From JBHEPS01 sp046261635 (GTDB taxonomy: Bacteria > Acidobacteriota > Thermoanaerobaculia > Gp7-AA8): DNA of 6,472 bases. The position numbers were made by a program, and so were the translations under genes. Positions 1-5,855 of the stretch are shown here, in pieces. The first letter of the stretch is position 1. The number at the start of each line of letters is the position of its first letter. The notes under the pieces are model-generated. The model searched no databases. It had not been told where the DNA came from and saw only the letters and a list, made by a program, of their open reading frames with translations. The stretch is taken from positions 1 to 6,472 of the forward strand of contig JBHEOL010000313.1 of the NCBI GenBank assembly GCA_046261635.1. The letters run 5' to 3'.

Positions 1-2591
1 TGAAGCACGGCGAGCCGGACAAGGCGCTCGCGACTTTCCAGAAGATCGCCGAGCTCGATCCGAACTCGATCAACGTCCACGTCAAGCTCGCCGACCTTTA
101 TTCGCAGAACAACCGGACGGCCGAGGCGCTCAAGGAGTACGACCGGGTTGGTCGAATGCTGCTCAAGCGCGGAATGACCGACGAAGCCGTCCAGGTCTTC
201 CGCAAGGCCCTCAGAATTGACCCGGGCAACATCGAGCTGGCCGAGTCTCTGGCCAACACACTGATCGAGGCGAAGGACTTCACCAACGCCAGGTCGATCC
301 TCGAGGGGGCCCGCGAGAACAGGCCCGACAACGCGAAGCTCGACGCCCTGCTCGGCCGGGTCCACATCGCCCAGGGCCATCTGGGCGAAGCCGAGAAGCT
401 TCTCTCCGAGTCGCTCGCGCAGCATCCCTCAGAGCCGCAGCTCTCCGAACTGCTCTCGGATCTTTTCCTCCGCCGGGGCCATACCGCCGGCGCGCTCAAT
501 ATTCTCGAGCCACTCGTCGACGCCGCCGCTGATCGAAATGACCGGCTGGCCGTCGACCTGCTTCAGCGGATTTCTCGCGTCGACGCCGCTCACATCCCCA
601 CCCTCGAGAAGCTGGTCTCTGTTTACGAGAAACTGAACGAGGAAACGAAGATCCTCTCCTCGATGAACAGCCTGGCCGAAGCCCACATCTCGGCCGGGGA
701 TTACGAACAGGCAGCCTCGGTCCTCGAGCAGCTCATTCGCCGCGAGCCCGAGAACGCTCAGCATCGTGAAAAACTCGCTTTTGTTCGAGAGAACCTCGGA
801 GAAGGCCCTCCCCCCGCGCCGATGGCGCCCCCCGAACCCGAGCCTGCCGCCGCTCCAGACATCGAGTCGCTCGACTTCGAAGCGATGATGCCGCCTCCCC
901 CTCCACCGCCTCCGGCGATCGAGGAACCCTCCATCTCCAGTGCCGGCGGAGATCACGATGACGAGGATCTCGACTACATCACCGAGCAGCTCACCGAGGC
1001 CGAGGTCTTCGCGAAGTACGGCCTGACGGAGAAGGCGATCGAGCACCTCAAAGCCGTACTCGACCGCTCGCCTCGAAATCTCCAGGCCCATGACAAACTC
1101 CTGCACATCCTCATGGACGAGGGAGCGGCCGACCGTGTCGGTGAAGTCGCTTCCCGCTATTTCCCGATCCTTCGCGAGAAGGGCGATCTGGAGACTCTCG
1201 ATGCCGTGAGGGAGGAGCTCGTCAACCGCGGTTTCGGCGTCGAAGCTCTCGACTCGACATCCGAAGAACCAGAGGAAATCGAAGAGGAAGGCGAGCAGGC
1301 CTCCGGAGTCGAGCTCGCGATTGAAGACGAGAATGCACTCGATACGGCGATCGAAGAGTCCGCGGAGGAGATCGTCGAGGAGATCGATCTTTCGGCAGAG
1401 CATGAAGCCGTGGTCGACGTCGATTTCGACGCGATTCCCGAGCCCGCGGATGAAGATGAGGGCGCTGTCGAGCTGGACCTGGACGCAACCGAGGCGGAAG
1501 AAAGCCGGCTCGACTTCGACCTCGAACCGCCAGTCGCAACGGAATCGACTCCCGAGACCCTCGAGGATGAGGGAGTCACGCTCGAGTTCGACGAGGTCGA
1601 CGTAGAGGCCGAGCCGGCCGCGCTCGAGGAAGAGAGCGAAGCGGAGGTCGTCGGCGAGCTCGAATCCGCCGATCTCACGGAGCCGGCGGTCGAGGAAGTG
1701 CTGGAGCTCAGCGAGGAGCCGGTCGCCGCCTCGGACCTGGACCTCGACTTCGACGAACCGTTGCCGGAGCCGGTTGAGCCCGCGGTTGAAGAGTTGGGCG
1801 AGATCGACTTTTACCTCGAACAGGAGCTGTTCGGCGACGCGGCCGACCGGATCGCGCAGCTCGAAGGGCGATTCCCCGGCAACGCCGGGGTCGCGCACCG
1901 CCGAGCAGAGATGGAGCGCCTGCAGGCGGAGGCGTCTGCGCGCGCCGCTGCCAGCGCGATCGAGCCCGAGCCCGAAGAGACGCCGGACCTGCTCATGGAG
2001 CTTCGCGAGGAAGTCGCGGAGGAAGTTTTGGCCCCGGCGGCATCAAACGACGACGCCGGCCTTTTTGCCGACGAGGACGATTTCTTCGATCTCGCAGCGG
2101 AGCTCGAAAGCGAGCTGGCCGACGAGGAAGAGCCCCTCTCGATCACGGAAGAGGAACAGTCGCTCGAGCACATCTTCAAGGAGTTCAAACGCGGCGTCGA
2201 GCAGCAGCTCGACGCCGAGGACTACGACACTCATTACAACCTCGGCATCGCGTACAAGGAGATGGAGCTCATCGATGAGGCTATCGGTGAATTTCAGCTC
2301 GCCTCCAAGGATCCGAAACGGATGATCGAGTGCTGCTCGATGCTCGGACTCTGTTTCCTCGAGAAGGGGATGCCGCAGCTCGCGATCAAGTGGTACCAGA
2401 AGGGCCTGGAAACACCGGAGATCACCGACGACGAGCATCTCGGCCTTCTCTACGACCTCGGCTCGGCGTACCTCGAAGTCGGCGACACTCCAAACGCCCA
2501 GAAGGCATTTCTCGAGGTGTACGGGATCAAGAGCAATTATCGCGACATCGTGGATCGCATCAAGCAACTCGAAGACGTCGCCCGCCAGTAG
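1..2591 (+). CDS. TPR-repeat scaffold protein with acidic linkers (5' partial)
   Basis: The frame is open from the left edge. Positions 1-2 finish a codon, and the first full codon (Lys, position 3) is already inside a TPR helix, so the start is upstream and the ATG at 156 is internal. Visible length is 862 residues, numbered here from position 3. Residues 1 to about 262 are TPR units with typical A-hairpin-P spacing. About 268-305 is proline-rich, including eight consecutive prolines at 297-304. About 325-410 is a second TPR-like block. About 418-595 is strongly Glu/Asp-rich. About 601-641 is another TPR-like hairpin (starts IDFYLEQELF). About 720-862 is a C-terminal block of three TPRs, with the conserved-looking stretch YNLGIAYKEM near 743-752. 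TPRs bind proteins, so a scaffold or assembly role is inferred. The arrangement recalls FimV-like and gliding/pilus-associated TPR proteins, but the resemblance is general and I assign no specific function. No membrane segment is visible in this part. The gene ends 12 bp before the exporter gene. Confidence 0.9.
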   Translation, partial: KHGEPDKALATFQKIAELDPNSINVHVKLADLYSQNNRTAEALKEYDRVGRMLLKRGMTDEAVQVFRKALRIDPGNIELAESLANTLIEAKDFTNARSILEGARENRPDNAKLDALLGRVHIAQGHLGEAEKLLSESLAQHPSEPQLSELLSDLFLRRGHTAGALNILEPLVDAAADRNDRLAVDLLQRISRVDAAHIPTLEKLVSVYEKLNEETKILSSMNSLAEAHISAGDYEQAASVLEQLIRREPENAQHREKLAFVRENLGEGPPPAPMAPPEPEPAAAPDIESLDFEAMMPPPPPPPPAIEEPSISSAGGDHDDEDLDYITEQLTEAEVFAKYGLTEKAIEHLKAVLDRSPRNLQAHDKLLHILMDEGAADRVGEVASRYFPILREKGDLETLDAVREELVNRGFGVEALDSTSEEPEEIEEEGEQASGVELAIEDENALDTAIEESAEEIVEEIDLSAEHEAVVDVDFDAIPEPADEDEGAVELDLDATEAEESRLDFDLEPPVATESTPETLEDEGVTLEFDEVDVEAEPAALEEESEAEVVGELESADLTEPAVEEVLELSEEPVAASDLDLDFDEPLPEPVEPAVEELGEIDFYLEQELFGDAADRIAQLEGRFPGNAGVAHRRAEMERLQAEASARAAASAIEPEPEETPDLLMELREEVAEEVLAPAASNDDAGLFADEDDFFDLAAELESELADEEEPLSITEEEQSLEHIFKEFKRGVEQQLDAEDYDTHYNLGIAYKEMELIDEAIGEFQLASKDPKRMIECCSMLGLCFLEKGMPQLAIKWYQKGLETPEITDDEHLGLLYDLGSAYLEVGDTPNAQKAFLEVYGIKSNYRDIVDRIKQLEDVARQ
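891..914 (+). other. Octaproline tract in the TPR protein hinge
   Basis: Eight consecutive proline codons of mixed type (CCG, CCT, CCC, CCA) lie in the hinge between the first and second TPR blocks, preceded by a Pro/Ala/Glu-rich stretch. Because the codons vary, this looks like a protein-level feature rather than a simple DNA slippage repeat. Polyproline runs are known to stall ribosomes unless elongation factor P is present, so translation of this protein is expected to depend on EF-P. Confidence 0.85.
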
Positions 2592-2603
2592 CTTCACGAC
2601 ATC

Positions 2604-3458
2604 ATGGAAATCGGCCTGATCCTGCTTCTCCTCGTCTCCGGGGCGGCCGCGGGTCTGTTCGGCTCCGTTCTCGGCCTGGGCGGCGGGATCCTCGTCGTTC
2701 CCATCCTCGTGCTGGCGGCTGGCGTACCAATGCACAGCGCCGTCGCGACCTCGCTGCTCTGCGTGATCGCCACCTCGAGCGGGGCCGCCTGGAAGAACAT
2801 CGCGAGCGGCGTCGCCAACGTGAGGTTGGGCGTCAGCCTCGAGTTCTGGACGGTGCTCGGAGCCGTGATTGGGGGGCTCGTCGCCGGGTTCCTCACCGGA
2901 CCTGCGCTCATGACCCTCTTCTCGATCGCGATGATCGGCATCGCGATCCTGATGTCCCGCACCGGCGCAAGTGAGGATCACTTTCTCGAACCCCCGTCGG
3001 TCGGACCGGCGAATGAGCTGGAGCGGAGACTTCAGAGCTCGTTCTTCGACCCCGGTCTCGGCCGGACCCTGCATTACCAGCCGCGCAGGCTCCCGGTCGC
3101 CATGGGTGTCTCCACATTCGCGGGAGTCCTGAGCGGCCTTTTCGGCATCGGCGGAGGACTGATCAAGGTCCCCGCCCTCGTGCATCTTTGCGGCGTGCCG
3201 ATCAAGGCGGCGGCAGCGACCTCGAACTTCATGATCGGCGTGACCGGCGCGGCGAGCGCCATGATCTACTACGGGCGCGGCCAGGTTGCCCCCCTCGCCG
3301 CGGCGGCGACGGTTCTCGGCGTATTTGCGGGCTCGCGAGCAGGCGCAACACTCGCCGGACGCATCGGCTCCCACCACACCCGCAGGGTCTTCGCCGGCGT
3401 GCTGGTCCTGATCGCGGTTCAGATGTTCCTGAAAGCTCGCGGATGGTGGCTCTCATGA
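2604..3458 (+). CDS. TauE/SafE-family membrane exporter
   Basis: This 284-residue integral membrane protein has the usual size and two-fold repeat of the TauE/SafE family (sulfite exporter / former DUF81, PF01925). Each half opens with a helix carrying a glycine-rich motif followed by a proline: LGLGGGILVVP at about 23-33 and GIGGGLIKVP at about 181-190. Alternating hydrophobic segments suggest about eight helices. A polar loop at about 119-163 joins the halves. Family members export or import small anions such as sulfite, sulfoacetate or other organosulfur compounds; the substrate cannot be read from sequence. The first ATG after the upstream stop is used. No GTG or TTG lies between, and no Shine-Dalgarno sequence is visible, so translation may be coupled to the upstream gene. 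The last 4 bp overlap the next gene (ATGA), as expected for the common TauE/SafE-DUF1634 pair. Confidence 0.9.
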   Translation: MEIGLILLLLVSGAAAGLFGSVLGLGGGILVVPILVLAAGVPMHSAVATSLLCVIATSSGAAWKNIASGVANVRLGVSLEFWTVLGAVIGGLVAGFLTGPALMTLFSIAMIGIAILMSRTGASEDHFLEPPSVGPANELERRLQSSFFDPGLGRTLHYQPRRLPVAMGVSTFAGVLSGLFGIGGGLIKVPALVHLCGVPIKAAAATSNFMIGVTGAASAMIYYGRGQVAPLAAAATVLGVFAGSRAGATLAGRIGSHHTRRVFAGVLVLIAVQMFLKARGWWLS

Positions 3459-3787
3459 GCCGGATCCCTGCTGTCTCCTGGGTCCTGAGAATCGGCGTGC
3501 TGACGAGTGCCGCCTTCCTGATCGCGGGCCTGATCGATGGAATCGTCGCTCCCGATCCGGTCACATGGATCAGCCCGGCAACCCTCATTCCCGATCTTCG
3601 CGATCTCCGCCATCTCAAGACCGGGTCGCTCGTCCACGCGGGACTCATGATCCTGCTGCTCACGCCGATCTCGAGGGTCGTCGTGCTGATCTTTCAGTTC
3701 GCCCGTGAACGCGATCGCGCTTTTTTCCTGATGAGCGTCGGTGTACTCTTTCTTCTGACGTTGAGTACCTGGCTCAGTCTTCGATAG
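3455..3787 (+). CDS. DUF1634 small membrane protein
   Basis: This 110-residue protein has three predicted membrane helices at about 9-31, 58-82 and 89-107. The segment LLTPISRVVVLIFQFARERD (68-87) matches the signature of the DUF1634 family (PF07843): a helix ending in T-P-x-x-R, then a hydrophobic stretch and a charged F-x-R-E-R-D turn. DUF1634 genes are often found directly after TauE/SafE genes, and here the ATG overlaps the exporter's TGA by 4 bp, which indicates translational coupling. The frame stays open further upstream, but that part lies inside the exporter gene in another frame and reads as non-membrane, Arg-rich sequence, so the overlapping ATG is the better start. Biochemical function is unknown; an accessory subunit of the exporter is the natural inference. 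Confidence 0.85.
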   Translation: MSRIPAVSWVLRIGVLTSAAFLIAGLIDGIVAPDPVTWISPATLIPDLRDLRHLKTGSLVHAGLMILLLTPISRVVVLIFQFARERDRAFFLMSVGVLFLLTLSTWLSLR

Positions 3788-3798
3788 CCGGGGTTTCC

Positions 3799-3803
3799 GG
3801 AGG
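3799..3803 (+). promoter_or_regulatory. Shine-Dalgarno GGAGG for the DUF1772-like gene
   Basis: A perfect GGAGG sits 4 nt before the ATG at 3808, in the 20-bp gap after the DUF1634 stop. The spacing is slightly short, but the match supports this start and gives the third membrane gene its own ribosome entry site, unlike the overlapping gene before it. Confidence 0.7.
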
Positions 3804-3807
3804 TTTC

Positions 3808-4281
3808 ATGAACGGCTCGCTCGAATCGGCACTCCGATTCATCCATCTGACCTCGTCCGGCCTGCTGGCCGGCTCGCTCAGTTTCGGTGGGTCGGCTCTG
3901 ATTCCCGGATGGGAAGAGGAACTTCCAGTCGACCGGAAGGGCGAGGCGGTGCGTACCTTGAAGGCGTTCAACGCGATCGGCCCGACGGCCCTGGCGACCT
4001 CGGTTGCGTTGCTCGTCGCTTCCCGCAGGGGCGGCGTCGTCAGAAGGCTTCTCGACGCGAGCGCCGCCGCGAGCCTCGCGGGAGTGCTCGGGACGACTCT
4101 GCTCGGAACCGTGCCGCTGAACCGGCGAATCAGCGAAGCCCGTCCCCTCGACTACGCGACGGAAGTCACCGCCGGGCCGGCGAAGGTGTGGGCGCGCACT
4201 CACGGCGTTCGCACCGCCCTCGGCGTGGCCGCGTTCTTCTGTGCCGCGGGAGCCAGTGTGCTCGCGACCAGAAAGCGCTGA
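3808..4281 (+). CDS. DUF1772-like (anthrone oxygenase-like) membrane protein
   Basis: This 157-residue membrane protein has four likely helices at about 11-33, 55-72, 82-102 and 136-153. The motif TVPLNRRI (101-108), placed at the end of the third helix, and W-A-R-T-H-G-x-R-T (128-136) before the fourth helix match the pattern of the DUF1772 / anthrone oxygenase family (PF08592). Length is typical for that family. Most bacterial members have no known function, and the oxygenase name comes from fungal polyketide enzymes and should not be carried over. The gene has a GGAGG site and follows DUF1634 by 20 bp, so it probably belongs to the same transcript as the exporter pair. It ends 2 bp from the convergent thiL. 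Family assignment is by motif recognition and is moderately sure; that it is a real membrane protein is more certain. Confidence 0.7.
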   Translation: MNGSLESALRFIHLTSSGLLAGSLSFGGSALIPGWEEELPVDRKGEAVRTLKAFNAIGPTALATSVALLVASRRGGVVRRLLDASAAASLAGVLGTTLLGTVPLNRRISEARPLDYATEVTAGPAKVWARTHGVRTALGVAAFFCAAGASVLATRKR

Positions 4282-4283
4282 CC

Positions 4284-5312
4284 TCAGCCCTGCGGCGGCG
4301 CAAAGTGGTCGAAGCCGCCGCGCGGCAGGTCCGACACCGCCTCGCTTTTCACGAGCTTCACTCCCTGCTCTTTCGAGGTACGGCCGATCCGATAAACCGG
4401 GCGCCCCACTTTTTTCGACAGCTCGGACTCCGTCCCGGCCGACGTGAACAGCAGCGCGAGCTCCTCCCCGCCATGCAGGACGGCTCCTGCCTCGTCGATT
4501 CCAAGAGAGAATCCGACCCCCTCGAGATCGGGGAATCTGGGAATCCGTTCCCATTCGATCCGCGCGCCCACGCCCGATGCTTCGCAGAGCCGATGGAGAT
4601 CGGTCGACAGTCCGTCGGAGATATCGATGCACGCCGAGGCCAGGCGCCCGCGGGCGAGCGCCGGACCGAGAAGGTGTTCCGGCTCGGGTGAGACCTGTCT
4701 CCGTATCACCGCCGCCGCAAACTCCCTCTGCGAGTAGCCGACCGCGCCGGGAAGATCTCCCGGGGGCGTGACGGCTCCGGCCGCGTCGATCCGCCAGCCT
4801 CTGGCGAGCAGATGGAGCCCGGCCGCGGCCGCGCCCAAAGGGCGGCTGACGAAGATCGCTTCGCCTGGACGCGCCCCACTCCGCCGGAGGGGCTCGACGC
4901 CCTTCTCGAGCTTCCCAAGGGCGGTGATGGCAATCGTCAGCTCGGATGCCGCCGACAGATCGCCGCCGACCAGAGAGATCTTCCATGCGGAAGCAGCCGC
5001 CGCCATTCCACCGATCAACGATTGCACGTCATCGAGCAAATCGCGCGGGATTCCGAGCGCCATCAGGAAGCTGCCCGGAACCGCGCCCATCGCGGCGAGA
5101 TCAGAGACATTGGCGGCCAGGCTCTTCGCCCCGGTGAAATGAAGCGGGATCGATCTCGTGAAGTCGACGTTCTCGATCAGCAGATCGGTCGTGATCACGG
5201 TGCGCCCCAGGTCGAGCACCGCCGCATCGTCTCCGATCCCAATCAGAGCGTCGGGGCTCGCCCCGAACGCCTCCATGATCCGGGCGATCATCGCCTCCTC
5301 ACGCTCTGCCAT
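4284..5312 (-). CDS. thiL: Thiamine-monophosphate kinase
   Basis: ThiL phosphorylates thiamine monophosphate with ATP to give thiamine diphosphate, the active cofactor, in the cytoplasm. The 342-residue product has the family's usual length and the PurM/AIRS-type two-domain order. Visible motifs are GIGDDAAV (25-32), D43 followed by E47-N-V-D-F-T-R (47-53), NVSDLAAMGA (68-77), GGDLS (116-120), DISDGLSTDL (230-239) and a C-terminal GGFDHF. The acidic residues D28, D29, D43, D71, D118, D230 and D233 fall where the family binds metal and nucleotide phosphates. One deviation: the usual GGEDYELLF motif reads GGEELALLF (281-289). The start ATG gives the expected N-terminus E-R-E-x-x-x-I-A-R-I, and a weak purine-rich site (AAGG) lies about 10 nt upstream. 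An internal ATG at residue 8 is possible but would cut that helix. No other thiamine gene is nearby. Confidence 0.95.
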   Translation of the reverse strand: MAEREEAMIARIMEAFGASPDALIGIGDDAAVLDLGRTVITTDLLIENVDFTRSIPLHFTGAKSLAANVSDLAAMGAVPGSFLMALGIPRDLLDDVQSLIGGMAAAASAWKISLVGGDLSAASELTIAITALGKLEKGVEPLRRSGARPGEAIFVSRPLGAAAAGLHLLARGWRIDAAGAVTPPGDLPGAVGYSQREFAAAVIRRQVSPEPEHLLGPALARGRLASACIDISDGLSTDLHRLCEASGVGARIEWERIPRFPDLEGVGFSLGIDEAGAVLHGGEELALLFTSAGTESELSKKVGRPVYRIGRTSKEQGVKLVKSEAVSDLPRGGFDHFAPPQG

Positions 5313-5403
5313 CTGCTTCCCGCCTTCCCCGCGCGCTCGCCACCGGCACGATCGACTTCAGCGGCCTTCGGAACTCGTCACCCGGCCATGGTAGTGAATT
5401 TTG

Positions 5404-5433
5404 AGCCGCCCTCGCGAGTTCACTGCGGCGGCT
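5404..5433 (+). repeat. Inverted repeat next to the DUF971 ribosome site
   Basis: AGCCGCC (5404-5410) and GGCGGCT (5427-5433) form a perfect 7-bp G/C-rich stem with a 16-nt loop. The loop starts with the palindrome CTCGCGAG. The stem ends exactly one base before the GGAGG at 5434. This could influence ribosome access, or be chance in GC-rich DNA. It lacks a following U-tract, so it is not a classical terminator. Confidence 0.35.
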
Positions 5434-5438
5434 GGAGG
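5434..5438 (+). promoter_or_regulatory. Shine-Dalgarno GGAGG for the DUF971 gene
   Basis: GGAGG lies 10 nt before the ATG at 5449. It decides the start in favour of that ATG over the in-frame TTG at 5401, which has no such site and would add 16 residues not seen in this short family. Confidence 0.7.
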
Positions 5439-5448
5439 TCTTCGATCA

Positions 5449-5766
5449 ATGCAGGTCAGCTTTCTCGAGGTCGTCGGAAACGAGCTCGCCGTCGTCTGGG
5501 GTGACGGGCACGAATCGTACTATCCGCTCGAAGCGTTGCGGCGAAGCTGCCCCTGCGCCGTCTGTGCGGGCGAGCCGGACCTGTTCGGCAACGTTTCCCG
5601 TGGCCCCTCGCCGACCTACGACGCCCAATCGTTCGAGGTGCGCGGGCTGGACAGGATTGGGAATTATGGCCTCCAGATCCGCTGGGCCGATGGGCACGGT
5701 TTCGGAATCTGGACCCTGTCGGATCTGCGCAGCCAATGCGGCTGTGGCGGCTGCGCGGGGAAGTGA
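5449..5766 (+). CDS. DUF971 / gamma-butyrobetaine hydroxylase-like N-terminal domain protein
   Basis: This stand-alone 105-residue protein consists of one DUF971 domain (PF06155). The family signature is clear: V-V-W-G-D-G-H followed by Y-P-L-E-x-L-R-R-S-C-P-C-A-V-C in the first half, and a second W-A-D-G-H with a second cysteine cluster in the second half. In human gamma-butyrobetaine dioxygenase the corresponding domain binds zinc through a CxCxxC and a later His; here C34, C36, C39 and H83 fit that set. A second CxCxxC is at C97, C99, C102. In bacteria the domain occurs alone or fused to Mrp/ApbC-type Fe-S carriers, and its role is not settled; a metal-binding or Fe-S related adaptor is plausible. 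It has no hydroxylase domain, so it is not an enzyme of carnitine synthesis. It appears to be a single-gene unit flanked by spacers on both sides. Confidence 0.85.
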   Translation: MQVSFLEVVGNELAVVWGDGHESYYPLEALRRSCPCAVCAGEPDLFGNVSRGPSPTYDAQSFEVRGLDRIGNYGLQIRWADGHGFGIWTLSDLRSQCGCGGCAGK

Positions 5767-5855
5767 TCCCCCTCACGGTCCGCTCCGCCGCCTGATCCTA
5801 TCGTAGGCTCACGGGAAGGGGATCCAGGGCCCGCCCGTTATCAGATTTGCTCCGC
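5767..5855. other. Intergenic region after the DUF971 gene
   Basis: This 89-bp spacer holds a short inverted repeat, GATCCCC (5765-5771, overlapping the DUF971 stop codon) with GGGGATC (5818-5824), separated by 46 nt, and a smaller CCTA-TCG-TAGG hairpin at 5797-5807. Neither is followed by a T-run. No convincing promoter or ribosome site for the next gene is visible. Confidence 0.3.

Larger units (their letters stand above)
5313..5448. other. Divergent intergenic region between thiL and the DUF971 gene
   Basis: This 136-bp spacer must hold the promoter for thiL (minus) and probably one for the DUF971 gene (plus). The only AT-richer patch is near 5391-5402 (GTAGTGAATTTT), where a TAGTGA could serve as a -10 element, but no convincing -35 lies at normal distance. 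A hairpin and a GGAGG site occupy the right end. I see no conserved riboswitch; in particular I could not recognise a THI-box core upstream of thiL. Confidence 0.4.

Noticed and set aside
1157..1678. Serine-rich minus-strand frame of 173 residues
   Set aside because: The serine runs are the antisense reading of Glu/Asp codons in the acidic linker. It shows no start signal and no domain.
429..1898. 489-residue open frame on the minus strand across the TPR gene
   Set aside because: It is antisense to a clear TPR/acidic protein. Its composition mirrors reversed GAG/GAC/CTC codons, and no domain is recognisable.
2043..3377. 444-residue minus-strand frame spanning the TPR and exporter genes
   Set aside because: It crosses two well-supported genes on the other strand and reads as charged, low-complexity His/Asp/Arg-rich sequence, typical of antisense to GC-rich membrane genes.
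3188..3454. Upstream extension of the DUF1634 frame
   Set aside because: The extension lies inside the exporter gene and is Arg-rich and non-hydrophobic. The ATGA overlap start gives the normal family length.
3694..4986. 430-residue minus-strand frame overlapping the DUF1772-like gene and thiL
   Set aside because: It conflicts with the well-supported thiL frame on the same strand and is Arg/Gly-rich without motifs.
5367..5397. Possible sigma-70 promoter (TTCGGA ... TAGTGA) upstream of the DUF971 gene
   Set aside because: Both boxes match poorly and the 18-19 bp spacing is long, so this is not better than chance in this region.
5313..5400. Thiamine diphosphate riboswitch upstream of thiL
   Set aside because: I looked for a THI-box-like core on the minus strand of the leader and did not find one; the available leader is also short.
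5401..5448. TTG start for the DUF971 gene
   Set aside because: The ATG at 5449 has GGAGG at good spacing and begins right at the domain. The TTG has no ribosome site, and the added residues do not fit the family.
5765..5824. Inverted repeat GATCCCC / GGGGATC as a terminator
   Set aside because: The 46-nt separation and lack of a T-run make a functional intrinsic terminator unlikely.
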